Notes: generated from the letters alone by a model not told the origin. A stretch of 64,000 nucleotides of DNA from Limnanthes douglasii subsp. nivea (GCA_036936605.1 JAUPFV010000001.1:154661187-154725186), one strand, 5' to 3'. Positions 21,046-32,640 are shown, counted from the stretch's first letter. Program-made: numbers and translations.

Positions 21046-24000
21046 CTACTCCAAGTACATTCGGAGATGCTCAATATTCCAAGGATGAGTCAAAACTCTT
21101 CCATCTTTGTCTTCCAACCAATATGTTCCAGGTTTAATTCTTTCAACAACCATATACGGACCCTCCCAAGTCGGGGCCAACTTTCCGAACAGCTTTTCTT
21201 TAGTGTGTAAGAAGACTTTCCTCAATACTTTGTCCCCTGGTTGGAAATCTCTTCTTTTAACTTTGGAAGCAAACCTGCTTCTCATCAAGCCGTGATAGTG
21301 TGCAAATCTAAGGTGAGCTTTAACTCTTCTTTCTTCTATCAAATCAAGTTGACCTCTGATTGCCACCTCGTTAGCATGTTCGGAGAAGTTGTGAACACGA
21401 AAGGAGGGGAGAGTTGCTTCTATGGGAGCTACTGCATCCATCCCATAGACCAAGGCAAAGGGTGACTCTTGTGTTGCAGCCCCAGGTGTTTTCCGGTAGG
21501 CCCACAAGACCTCTTGTAGATAACTAGGCCACTTCCCAGCAGCCCCTTCCAAATTATTTTTTAAACCGGACAGTATAGTTCTATTAGCCACTTCAACTTG
21601 CCCATTTGCTTGTGGGTGGAAAGGTGAAGAGAAACAATGTTGTATACCCCTTGAGGCACAGAAGCTCTCCATTTCTCTATTGTCGAACTATGGCCCATTG
21701 TCTGTTGTTATCTTTTGTGGGACACCAAATCTGCAACAGATGCTGGATAAAATGAATTTTATAACAGCTTTTGATGTTGTCCCTGCTAGAAGGGCTGCTT
21801 CTATCCATTTCGAGAAGTAGTCTATGGCCACAATTATATTTTTTCGTCCTCCGGACGCCACAGGAAGAGGTCCTACTAAATCCAATCCCCATCGTGCAAA
21901 AGGAATAGACTCAGAAATTGACTCTAAAGGAATGGCTGGTACATGAATTTCATTGCTTTACCTCTGGCATGGGTCACACCTTCTTACCAATTCCTTAGCA
22001 TCTTTCATGATTGATGGCCAATAGTAACCGGAGAGTAAAACTCTTCTTGTTAAAGCTCTAAACTCACAATGGGCTGATCCCTCACCATCATGCAATTCGG
22101 AGAGGACCACTTGCGACTCTTCATCCCCCAAACAGCGCAGGAGAGGTTTACTATAGGACTTTTTGTACAACACTTCTCTCAATATGATGAAACCACGAGC
22201 CTTGTGTTTCAATGTTCTGGCTAGTGACTTATCCGGAGGCACGACACCATCAGAGAGATATTGCAGGAGAGGAAACCTCTAGTCTTGAGGTTGTTTCACT
22301 TGTACTTCAAAAATTTCCTCTTCTTTACCCTTACTAAGTTGAATGAAGGGGATTTTGAGCACATGGATCCATGGATATGACTCCGTATATGCTATGGTTG
22401 CCAATGAGTCTGCTAGTTCATTTTCTGTCCGGGGAATGTACTCATAGACAATACCCTTAAACTTAAGTGCTTCATTTTTGAGGAGGAGTAAATACTTTAC
22501 AAGTTGCTCCTTCTTAGCCTCAGATTGGCCTTGGGCATGGTGGATAAATAGTTGGGAGTCACTTAGCAGCTTGACCCTCTTAGCCCCACACATGTAGGCT
22601 AACTTTAACCCAGCTATAGCTGCCTCGTATTCGGACTCATTATTAGATGCCCTGAAAGCAAAACAAATAGCCTGGTACATTTTGTCTCCATATGAGGAAG
22701 TTAAACATACTCCTGCACCACATCCCATAGTGCTAGATCCACCATCTGTTCGGACGACCCATACCTTTTTATCTTTTATGTCAGTAGTTTGCTCTGAATC
22801 CCTGTCGGAGTGAAATTCAACCAGAAAATCAGCCACAGCTTGGGCCTTGACTGCTGTTCGGGGAGCAAAGTCTATGTCGAAGTCCCCTAACTCTACTGAC
22901 CACTTAGTCATCCTGCTCGAAATGTATGCTTTTTGGAGGACATTCTTCAGGGAAAAAGAGGTCCGGACGATGATAGGATGAGCCTGGAAATAAGGCCTCA
23001 TCTTCCTGGCCGCTATCACCAGGGCTAATGCCAATTTTTCAAGTTTTAAGTAACGCCTTTATGCATCTATCAAGCTTTTGCTGACGTAGTACACTGGATG
23101 GGGATGACCATCGATCTCTCTTACCAACACAGCACTGATGGCATAACTTGAAACTGCCAAATATACGAAGAGTGTCTCCCCATCAACTGGTTTAAACAAA
23201 GTTTTGGGGGAGGACATGTGCTTCTTGATCTCATTGAAAGCCTCATCACATTGTGGGGTCCAATCGAATCCCCTTGCATCCTTCAAGGTTTGAAAGAAAG
23301 GAGCACACCCGTCCGAAGACCTTGAGATAAATCTGTTTAAGGCAACTAATCTCCCCGTTAACCGCTGTACTTCTTTAATGTTTCGAGGAGGCTGCATTTG
23401 GAAAAGAGCATTGAGATGGTCCGGGTCGGGTTGTATTCCATGCTCACTTATAATATAGCCTAGAAACTTCCCGGACTGCACTCCAAACACACACTTCTCT
23501 GGATTTAATTTCAAATTTACTTTTACCAAGTTGGCAAAAGTTTCCTGGAGATCGGACAAGTGTAATTGCTCATCCATAATCTTCACCATCATATCATCAA
23601 TGTACACTTCCATATTTCTTCCAATCTGATCAGCAAATGCCTTGTTTACTAATCTCTGATAAGTAGCCCTAGCATTTTTCAAACCAAATGGCATTACCTT
23701 ATAGCAATGAAGACCTCTGTCAGTGACAGACATGGTATGCTCTTGATCCTTTGGATCTACTTGAATTTGATTGTATCTGGAGAAAGCATCCATAAAGGAA
23801 AGTAGCTTGTTCCCAGAGGTGGAGTCTACCAACTGGTCAATCCGGGGGACTGGATACAAATCTTTTGGGCAAGCTCTATTGAGATCTGTGAAGTCAATGC
23901 ACATGCGCCACTTGCCATTCTTCTTTTTCACCAAGACCGGATTGGCAGTCCACAAAGGGTATTGAGACTCCTTGATGTGCCCCATCTTTGTGAGCCTGTC

Positions 24001-24270
24001 AACCTCTTGCACAATGACATCAGCCTTCTCTTTGGAAAAAGCTCTTCTTTTTTGAACCACTGGTGCTACGTCTCTTCGGACAGATAGGTGATATGGTATC
24101 ACTTCTGATAGAACCCCAGTAACATCAGTATTGCACCAAGCAAAAATGTGCTGATGGTTCTTCAAAAACTTTAACATTTCATCTTTCAAAACAGGTGGCA
24201 TCTTAGACCATATCTTGACACTTTTCCCATCTTCCAAACAATGCGTTTCTACCTTTTCAACCGGTATCAA
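21046..24270 (-). pseudogene. Copy A pol: RT, degenerate RNase H, second RNase H, integrase
   Basis: One continuous frame on the minus strand from about 24318 to 21046, broken by four stops: 23061-23059 (GAA in copy B), 22281-22279 (TGG), 21960-21958 (TAC), 21690-21688 (CAG). RT keeps the catalytic YIDDMM (both Asp codons at 23598-23593). The first RNase H has lost its first catalytic Asp (AVSS where DAS is usual). The second RNase H (about 22780-22390) has RTDGGSS, SEYEAA, LLSDSQ and ELADSLA, so its acidic residues are present. Integrase has an H..H..CDPCQ zinc part (about 22090-21961), core motifs DLVGPLP, TDNGP and GQVEVAN (D, D, E) and a C-terminal GPY-type module (WEGPYMV). No chromodomain follows. 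Confidence 0.93.
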
Positions 24271-24332
24271 TACTCCAGGGGTCTCTCTGGGGTTATCAAC
24301 CTCACCCTCACCCCAGAAAGGCCCTCAAACTG

Positions 24333-24335
24333 CTA
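24333..24335 (-). promoter_or_regulatory. Shared UAG between protease and RT, possible recoding site (copy A)
   Basis: The codons read CAA TAG CAG TTT. Copy B has CAA TAG CAA TTT at the same place (59633-59635). All other stops differ between the copies. The context CAA-UAG-CAR-YY resembles the leaky stop of tobamoviruses. Function is inferred, not shown. Confidence 0.35.
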
Positions 24336-26563
24336 TTGTTCATTAATACGGACTGCCCCCAGTGTTCGAGGAGCCAAGGCAGTGGCATAACATTCTCTTG
24401 CAATCTTTTGACTGCTCCGGACGACTCCAACCTGTCCCTGAATAGCATATTTCAAGCATTGGTGGAATGTTGAAGCCACTACATGCATCCTAGAGAGCCA
24501 AGACCTCCCTAGAATAGCATTATAGCAAGTGGGACAATCCACCACAATAAAGAGTATTCTGACCATTTTCTTGAAAGGGCCCTAGCCCAATAAAACTTCT
24601 TCTTCGAACTCTCCGATCACATCTGCTGAGCTGCATGTAAAGCCCACGATTGATCTGTCCGAACTCTGAATTACAGCTGGATTTTTCATTCTCTTGTATG
24701 TGGTTAAGAAAAGGATATTGGCTAAGCTTCCAGTATCCACCAGGATTCGTCTTATAGGAAGTCATGCCTCCTTCTAGCTGGGAGGCTAAAGTATGAACAT
24801 GCCTCTTCCTCGAAGAAGCAGTAGGAGCTGTCATAGTGTCCCCTCCGAAAATTGTAAGTGACTCGAAAAACTTAATGACCCCGGAGACCGACCTAGAACA
24901 TTCCTCAATTGCACCCACTCTGTTTTGAGTTGGATCAGGATCCAAGTACTCAGATTCCACGTCAAACCTTTCAATTATAATCATGGCTCCCTCCGGAGCA
25001 GCATTACTTGGACCAACCCGATGAGTGTTGTCAGGCTTGTTTCCTCCTCTTCTTTTTGACGTAAGCCCCCAGCTTTCCCCTCTCAATCAAGTTTTGAACT
25101 TCTTGTTTCAATGCTATGCAGTCATCAGTGGTATGACCAATATCATTGTGATATTGGCAAAAAGAGTTATTGCGATGCTCTCTGGGAGACTGCAGTGTTG
25201 CCGGTCTCCGGTAATGCACCTCTTCCTTTGTTTTGTCAAAAATAGTGGCCACACTTTCTTTTAATTCTGCGAACCACTCCGGTTGGAACCATGGCCCTCT
25301 TTTATTTCTGGATTGCTGACTTTGAGCAGGAGCAGCTGGCTGAGACTGAGCTTTTGCCCTACCATGCCCCTGTCCGGTTTCTCTTGCTTTGTTCCCGGAC
25401 TGATTCTGATTGGGATTTGGTGCCACTGGGGTAGACCTCACCTGCCTATGCACCCTGGTTTTCTTCGTTTCATCAACATTTATTTGTTTGCCAACCTGAT
25501 TCAGCAACCCTCCCCATGTCATGGCCTTCTTTCTGGTCACTGAATCAGCTAGATTGCCTGGGTTCAAACCCTGTCTCAGGGATACTATTGCTACCTGTTC
25601 GAAGCAATCAGCCAACCCATTATTGGTGTTCACAAAACGACTTATATATTCTTTCAAGGACTCATTTGGTTCCTGGGCACAATGGATTATTGTGTCTCCA
25701 TTTACCTTTAGCTCTTTACTCCCTACAAATTGCCTTCGAAAGGCTACCCAAAAAGTATCGAAATCTTTAATACAACCCTAAGGCAGGCTGTTGTACCATT
25801 TTAGAGCACTCCCCGTGAATGATTGAGAGAATTACCTACAGAGTAGTTTATCGTCGTCGTCAAAGTTCATCATGAAGTTCTTAAATTGCTCCAGATGGTT
25901 GTCCGGATCAGTACTGCCATCGTACTTCTCTATTTTGGTGCTATCAAACCTCTTGGGGAGGTTTCCGGACAGAATTTTAGAAGACAACGAAGATTGCCTC
26001 CAATTCCTTCCACGACTGAACACAGTATCCTCATTGGGAGTTGCAAAGATACCTGGTTCATCGTGGAAAGCGAAGGGATCCATCAGCATCCGGTCCACAT
26101 GCCTCCGGCTGTGTGATGACCCTTTACCAATATTCTTCTTCATCCTTCCATGTCTATCCCTTTTTCTTGAATACTTTTTGATCTGCTTTTGTTTCTTTCT
26201 AGTTCGACCCTCATTGCTGCTTGAGGATAAAGATTTTTCAACTCCTTCATCGTCCGAAGAGCTATCAGAAGATTCTGAGCTTGAGTCAGAACTCTCCACT
26301 GGCTTGGACCGATGAGACTTTTTAGAACTGGCATGAGTCTTTTTGGTGCTCACATGAGTCTTTGAAGACTCATGCTCTCTGGGGTTATCGGTGTGATGAG
26401 CAACTGATGCTTTGGACTTTTCTTTCACGCCCATCTTAGCCTTTTCTGCCCTCAGAGCTTCTATTTCACCCTTTAGCCTATCACGCTCTTCGACAGTGTA
26501 CTCATCGTTCTCTCCCACCACTTCAAGCAGAGCTGGTGGTACTTCTGGATTGTCCGGATTCAT
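24333..26563 (-). pseudogene. Copy A gag-protease, broken
   Basis: Starts at ATG 26563 (MNPDNPEVPP). There is a charged Ser/Asp-rich N-terminal part, then the capsid-like retrotransposon gag core from about 25990 (RFDSTKIEKYDGSTDPDNHL) to about 25500. A CX2HX4HX4C knuckle (CQYHNDIGHTTDDC, 25159-25118) follows; it is a CHHC version of the usual CCHC. The protease keeps DTGS at 24737-24729. Damage: TAA 25834-25832, TAG 25780-25778, one extra A near 25060 (frameshift), a 113-bp deletion at about 24755 relative to copy B, and TAG 24584-24582. The frame ends at TAG 24335-24333, which copy B shares. Confidence 0.9.
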
Positions 26564-26615
26564 TCGGACAGACTTTCTTTGCTGGTTTTGAATGCTTGAT
26601 TCAGGCTCCTTCTCC

Positions 26616-26632
26616 TCCCACTGTGGTCGCCA
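26616..26632 (-). other. Copy A primer-binding site
   Basis: Read on the minus strand, three bases after the 5' LTR the sequence is TGGCGACCACAGTGGGA. It begins with TGG as expected for pairing with the CCA end of a tRNA. I do not assign the tRNA. Confidence 0.7.
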
Positions 26633-26635
26633 ATT

Positions 26636-27040
26636 TGGTGTGGATAATAATCGCCTGAGGGTAGGCTAGTAATTTGGTTTTTTTATAGTAGTGTGTGGGT
26701 GTTATGTGTTTAGAGTAGAGAGTAGAGAGATAATTAAGCAGCCTGGTAGTAGTTAATTCTCATTTTTTACACTTAATGCAGGTGGTTGGGTATTTATACC
26801 CCGATGTTTGGGCCCTTATGGGCTTTCGGGTCATGTTTAATGGACCTGGGTCATGTTTAAAGACCCATGAGCTCTAAGTAGGAGAGCAAGTAGCTTAGTC
26901 AAGAAGTTTTTAGGTTTTTTAGTACTTTTGTCATAGTTCGAATAGTCATATGGTCAAAGTGTTCGAAGTGATCTGTCCGGTCCGGAGGCCTTGGACCGAT
27001 CTGTCCTTGTCCGGGGAGCATGCAGAATTCGGACTCATCA
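26636..27040 (-). repeat. Copy A 5' LTR (405 bp)
   Basis: TG..CA borders. A TATAAATA box at 26798-26791 (minus strand), in the context gggTATAAATAccc, is the likely start signal for the genomic RNA. The right side is followed by the GTTTA duplication. Confidence 0.95.
26791..26798 (-). promoter_or_regulatory. TATA box of copy A 5' LTR
   Basis: TATAAATA on the minus strand within a GC-richer setting. It is conserved in the 3' LTR (16902-16895) and in the copy B LTR (57056-57063). Confidence 0.7.
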
Positions 27041-27045
27041 GTTTA
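27041..27045. repeat. Target-site duplication GTTTA, right
   Basis: Matches 16732-16736. After it the LINE B endonuclease frame resumes. Confidence 0.9.
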
Positions 27046-27485
27046 CATATAAAATTCTCATATTATGGTCTAGATAAAATCTTTTTGTTGACTATTGTGT
27101 ATGCTAAATGCCAGAGACATAACAAGAGAGAGCCGTGAAATCAACTCAAGAACATAACTACTACTTCTAAATAACGGCTTATCATAGGAGATTTCAATGT
27201 CATTACCACATCTGAGGAACAATTATGATGTTCAACTTACTGTGACAACATCATTGATGAATTCAATGAGGTTATAAGAGACTGTTGTTTAGAGGATGCA
27301 TGCTTTGCAAATCTAATTTTACTTGAACCAATAACTTAAAGTGGAATAGGTTAGACAAAGCCCTCTATAACTCTGTTTGGTCTAGCTTCTTCAATGACAC
27401 GCAAGTTTTTCACATGGCCAGAACTTGCTCTGACCATGCTCATCTCTGTGTTACCATATATACTAACAACTTAAACAATAAAAAA
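27046..27485 (+). pseudogene. LINE B endonuclease, C-terminal piece
   Basis: Shows FLLTIVYAKCQRHNKRE (the VYA strand of the fold) and RLIIGDFNVITTSEEQ near 27180-27225. The latter is the IGDFN catalytic motif of LINE endonucleases. The end near 27425-27465 resembles the terminal SDH region (CSDHAHLCV in another frame). Stops and frameshifts interrupt it. Confidence 0.7.
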
Positions 27486-27849
27486 GATTTAAGTTTTTAA
27501 AAATATGGACTCTATATGAAAATTTTCCTACATTTATGGAGAATAATTGGAATAAAAATTGATGGTTATCTTTACATCATCTAGCACAAGCTAAGAAGAC
27601 TTAAAGAGGGTCAAAAGGATTAGAATAAAAATTACTTTGGTAATGTCTTTCATAAGGTGCAAGTAACTGAGGAAGAAGTAAAAAAATTGGAGATGAAGCT
27701 TACCATGACTAACAATGCTGATACTAAGGCTGAATTAGCTAAACCTAATGGTATTTTTCTTCAAGATTTAAGAATGGATGAAATATTTTGACAACAAAAA
27801 TGCTAATCTAACTGGCTCAGAGATGAAGATATAAATACAAAAGCATATC

Positions 27850-29340
27850 ATACCTATGTGTCCAAAAAAGGAAGGAAGAATACAATTAAAATTATTAAAG
27901 ATGGAGAGAACTGGTTACGGGACTCAAAAGATATTGGGAATTCTACTGAAACATACTTTAGAAACATCCTAACTAATCAGCCTTACATCAGCACTTTAGA
28001 TGAAGCTAACAAAATGCAAGATAATATATTTAACAACATACATAATCTGATAACAAATAAAGATAATGCCTTGCCGCTGTTGCCTCCTTCTAAAAACGAA
28101 GGTTTTGAAATCATCAACAACATGAATTACTCGAGTGCAACATGAGTTGATGAATTCGATAACTGTTTCTTCAAAATATGTTGAAAAATAATAAAAAAGG
28201 ATTTTTGTCAAGCCATGTCTTCTTATTTGCTTGGTTATAATATTCCTAAATGAATTATAGCTAGAGGTTTTTGCCTAATTCCTAAGTCTATGAATCCTAC
28301 TAGTTGGAAGAAATTTAGACTGATTAGCGTGTGCACTTTTCTAAAAAGAGTTATATCGAAAATTATCAACAATACTCTCTAATATTCTGCCTAAAATTAT
28401 TTCCAATGCTCAAGGAGGTTACGTTAAATATAAATCTATCCATGAAAATATTATAATAGCTAAGGAATTGGTCTATGATCTTAATAGGAATCCTAAATAT
28501 GGTAACATTATGATTCAATTAGATATGTCTAAGGCATTTGACAAAATATCTCATTCTTTTATTGCTAAAGTCCTGTTATCTTTTCGATTTTCTAAAGATT
28601 TTGTCAACCTCATTGGCAAGCTTATTAGATTTGTTAATATTTCTATGTTGATTAATTGGAATGCCATTGACTACTTCAATACCAAGAGAGGTCTGAGATA
28701 TGGAGACCCCCTGTCTCCAAGCATTTTCATCATTGGAGAAGAAATGATAATCAGGGGATTATATAGTTTATTCAACTCTAACAACTCTATGCAATTTGCT
28801 TCTTGGACTGCTTTCCTTATCATTTTCTTAGCATTCGCTGATGATATTCTCATATTTACTAACAGTCTTCAATATAATATTTATAATTTAAGATTTTTTT
28901 TGCAAAAATATTAGGATATTTTAGGTCAATCCATTATCAAAGACAAGACCAAAATTATTGTGTCTAACAGATTTCATCAAAGTATACTTTTTACTCTTGT
29001 CGACCAAACTGGTTTCACTACTAATCATCTACGAACTGACTACATATGTATCACTTTAAACAGCAACAATAAGACTAGAAACTACAAATTAATCTTAGAC
29101 AAAATTACCAACAAGATTCAAGACTGGGAAAACAAACATCTTTCCTACGGGGGCAAGCTTATACTCATTACATATATTCTGATAAGTATCCCTCTTTATT
29201 GGATGAAAAGTTTCTATAACCTAACAGAATTATTAATAGACTTGAGAAGAATTTTAACAAATTTCTTTGTGGGTCCACTACTATTGATCACAACATTCAC
29301 TGGTCTAAGTGGTCTTCTTTGTGTAGGCCTTTTGCTGTAG
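27850..29340 (+). pseudogene. LINE B reverse transcriptase, broken
   Basis: The linker includes DGENWLRDSKDIGNSTETYF (about 27900-27960). The RT palm lies in 28468-28914 with IMIQLDMSKAFDKISHSF, GLRYGDPLSPSIFI (RQGDP changed to RYGDP) and the catalytic FADDILIF near 28838. The thumb region follows to 29340, with WENKHLSYGGKLILI near 29130-29170. Stops near 28143, 28252 and 28912 and several frameshifts make it dead. Confidence 0.8.
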
Positions 29341-29689
29341 GTGGTCTGAACATGAGAAAATAATCTGATATTCATAACATTTTCTCTCATAAGCTTTAGT
29401 TTACTTCCAGAGAAAACAAAAGTTACTGGGCTAAGATCATGCATAACATCTACAACAAGAATTCTCATCCTCTTAAAGCTTACTATAACAACATTTGTTC
29501 TTTAACATTGAAAAGATTAGCAAGTATCGAAGATAATGTTGAGCCAAATATAAGATGATTGATGGGTAAGGGAGAGGTATTTTGTAGCTCTATAATTGCC
29601 ATGCCCATTCTCCATTAATTATACTTAATGACAAAGAAGACAACAACCGGTATCAAACAACAAAAGTCAATACTTTTTGGTAGAACAAT

Positions 29690-30162
29690 TGTGGGACATA
29701 AACATATTAAAATGCTTTCTATCCTTAAATAACATTAATTTTATCAAGAACACAAGCATCAACAACAACAACAAAGATGATATTATGATATGGAAGATCT
29801 CTTCAGACCACAAGTTCAACATCAAAGAGATCTGGAACAACATTAGGCATCATCACAATCAGTCAAGATTGTCCAACAAAATGTGGAACGCTATAACCCC
29901 CACAAAGTGTCCTTTTATCTTAAAGGAAAACCATGAACAACTACATACATATAGACTCCATTTCGGAAATTTAATCTCTTCATCTATGATCATCAATCAT
30001 ATTTTCAGAGACCAAAATAAAGCAGTCAATTGGCTTGCCAAATGAACTCTGAAATGTGAGATGAAATTAGAATTTATCCATCTTCAGACTCCTAATCAGC
30101 TGAATGCCATTGCTCTATTGGAAAGCCTTAGGTTGCGCTATATAAATAGCAATACCAATTAA
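29690..30162 (+). pseudogene. LINE B zf-RVT end and RNase H C-terminus, broken
   Basis: 29790-29920 reads like the zinc-binding region (IWKISSDHKFNIKEIWNNI, then KMWNAITPTKCPFIL). A deletion then joins it to the RNase H end: SSMIINHIFRDQNKAVNWLA near 29980-30040 and LNAIALLESLRLRYINSNTN ending at 30162. The end matches that of LINE A. Confidence 0.7.
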
Positions 30163-31025
30163 TATTGTTATGTATCCTTGTTTATTACTAAAAAATGTTA
30201 TGGTAGAATTTTCTAGTTAACAGGAGCTTCTCTTAACTAGCAGTTTCAGTTTGCAAATATTATTTTTAGAAGTTGTAAGGTATTGGAACTTTACCTGAGA
30301 TATTCTTCCCGAAGCGTTGCTTTGTTCTTTCTAGAGATTGGAGATGCTCCTCCACTCAATTAGAATGTTGTTGTCACTCATTTGTAGGTCAAATGAAAGT
30401 CTTTTTATCAAACAATTTCTGTGCTTGTTTTAATGTTTGAGTTTTCAAAAAAGTTACAGAAATTAAAACTAGTTGGTCACTGAAATAATCTTTTAAGATC
30501 GCTGAGTTCATCCTTCGTCTTTTCCTTCAAAGCTTAGATGTTAGAAGAATGAGATTGAATTTTAATTCTGAATTAAATTTTCCACCAAAATTTATAAAGA
30601 CCGAATAGTTAGAAGTTGGAAGGAAAGGATTTCTCTTTAATTCTGCAATTTTTCATTTCAATAGCGCTTTATTTTGACGCTGTTTATTTAACAAAGATCG
30701 CATTCCTTTTACATTTCACTAATGAAGCAATCCTTAAATTTTTTTCTTCTAAATACGGTGAATACTAATAGATATACATGTTTCCGTCGAATCATATAAA
30801 CAAAATTTAATTCGACAAATAGTCAGTGAAAGATGGACAGAAAATGGAATTTAAAGTTGTGGTCTTTATAATTACTTCAATACGAATGGAGGAAGGTGAT
30901 GTGATCAATTTTCAGATCAATACTTGTTTTTCTCAATTTTAGTATTTAGATTTATTATTTTTATTTAAATAATTATTATCAAATGTATAAATGTTAAATA
31001 TAAGAAACAAAACAAAACAAAACAA
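30163..31025 (+). other. LINE B 3' UTR
   Basis: No gene. The words ggaactttacctgagatattcttc at about 30289 resemble ggaattacctctcggagtttcttc at about 40350 in the LINE tail there, which supports a shared, long 3' UTR. Ends in a CAAAA-type tail. Confidence 0.5.
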
Positions 31026-31029
31026 ACTG

Positions 31030-32640
31030 CACTCTCCGGGAAATGGCTTCTTGCCTTCTTATCTCAGAGCATTGAAGATTGATTGATCTAACACAATTTG
31101 TGAATATCAACTCCCTCTAGTGGTCACTATGGAGGAAGGTAAAACTCATTCACTTCTATTTTTTTTTTCAACTTTCTTCTTCAAGCTATATTACAAAATT
31201 TTATGCAAGTTCACTACTTCTGGTTTCATAAACGAAAGACCGAACTCTAAAGATAAACCAAAGAACCCCATGTTCATCATCAACGATGAAGATTTCTTTG
31301 ATTTACCTAACATTAGAAAATAGAGAAGTAAGAAAAACAACGTTTTAAGTTCTAGCAAAGACAAAATCTCTAACCTTGGATCCAACCCAACATTTGAATA
31401 CTCATCGAGACCAAAAGTAGAGTTAGAGAGTAAAAAACAATCTTAAAAAACATAATTCGATACTCTAACCTATGCAGACATTACAATGTGGAAAACCAAA
31501 AAAATTCTAAAATACAACATAAAATGGATCATGGTGCCATCAAGTTTACAGCCAAAGACAAAAAAATTGCTAAACACGCATTAATAGAAAAATCTCCATT
31601 GGAAACCCGATTAGACCATTATCAACAATTTTTTGGATGAATTTAGATTCTTGGTAGAATACAATATAGGACCATGGGACTCAAGACACGTATTTCTTGA
31701 ATTTGAACTTCAAAAGGATTTGTGTAAGATTTGGCACATAAATGTTTAATTCATTGGACAAAAAACCACGAGGCTATTAAAATGCCTACTTTGTTTTAAA
31801 CATAACAGGGAATTCCCTATAACACCTGCCTGGATTACTGTACCAAACCTCCCAGAATACATGTTACAAAGAAATTGGCAAGCCTCTTTTTTGTCTAGGT
31901 ACCAGCAAGAATATGGGCAATTCAAATGTTGTAAGGTCCGGCTAGAACTAGACGTCTCTAATGTCGTTATCCATAAGTTTTGGATAGGTTTTGACTAGAA
32001 TTATGAGTTCTGGCATGATATTTTATATGGAGCAATGGTTGACTATTGTTATGAATGTCTACATTTAGGATATAACCAACCAACATGCAAGAAACATATA
32101 ACTTACCAAGATGGAGATAACAATAAGATCATCAAATCCCATCCTAGCCAAACTACCAACTCAACCACTCACAATGAATCTTGGACTCCAAAAATTAAAT
32201 CTATTATCACAAAGGGAAATAATACTGAAAAGCTATTAGTTAATCAGAATGTCCTAAAACATAATTTAAATAAGCTTGGTAATGTAGTAGAGTTTAAGGA
32301 GAAATCTATCCTTGTCCATTCTATTAATATCATGGGAGACAATATACTAAGATACTGTAATCATAAAAGTACCCGATAATGAGAGACAATAGATTAGTGA
32401 TTCTGAAATAATTGAAGCTCTTCAAACAATCAAAATAGGCAACATGTTTACTACAAATAAGAATTCTGACTCCTTAGATTTAGAAATTGAATCTCCTACT
32501 TTAAAAACCACTGCTAGTCTCCTAAATTCTCATGATCCCAGCAAAATTGAAGTTAGTAAAGATTTTAAGAAAGTAAGCCTACCTATGTTCATACTAAATG
32601 ACCATAAGCATTTTAAAGTGGAATATTAGGGATTGGAGAT
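31030..32640 (+). pseudogene. LINE C ORF1 region, broken, 3' part of element missing
   Basis: Starts right after the LINE B tail with ctccgggaaatggcttctt, like the LINE B 5' end. The ORF1 pieces are FLEFELQKDLCKIWHINV near 31688-31745 (DUF4283-like), ITPAWITVPNLPEYM near 31820-31865, and the zinc knuckle CYECLHLGYNQPTC at 32047-32088. In the knuckle the His of CX2CX4HX4C is Tyr. A polar tail runs to about 32630. No endonuclease or RT follows, so the 3' part was lost. Stops near 31638, 31749 and 31998. Confidence 0.65.

Larger units (their letters stand above)
16737..27040 (-). mobile_element. Tat-lineage Ty3/gypsy element, copy A, complete but dead
   Basis: 10.3 kb with two LTRs (26636-27040 as 5' LTR, 16737-17162 as 3' LTR), PBS, polypurine tract and GTTTA duplication. 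Gene order on the minus strand is gag, protease, RT, degenerate RNase H, second RNase H, integrase; then a gene on the plus strand; then the 3' LTR. The second RNase H, the lack of a chromodomain and the extra antisense gene place it in the Tat lineage, related to Ogre/Retand types. The LTRs differ by about 13 substitutions plus two small indels over about 405 aligned bases, roughly 3 percent by eye. That suggests insertion within the last few million years. G+C is visibly higher than in the flanks. Confidence 0.95.
27046..31025 (+). mobile_element. LINE B, 3' half
   Basis: Continuation of the LINE interrupted at 16736. It holds the rest of the endonuclease, RT, a zinc-binding region, RNase H and a long 3' UTR. 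The tail at 31003-31025 is a short CAAAA-type repeat (aaacaaaacaaaacaaaac), taken as the 3' end. With both halves the element is about 5.7 kb, close to full length. Old: many stops and indels. Confidence 0.7.

Noticed and set aside
21046..24270. Chromovirus-type gypsy element
   Set aside because: The integrase ends shortly after the GPY-type module without a chromodomain, and a second RNase H is present, which fits the Tat lineage.
25872..26315. 147-aa plus-strand frame over gag
   Set aside because: Reverse shadow of the gag Ser/Asp-rich region; no motif.
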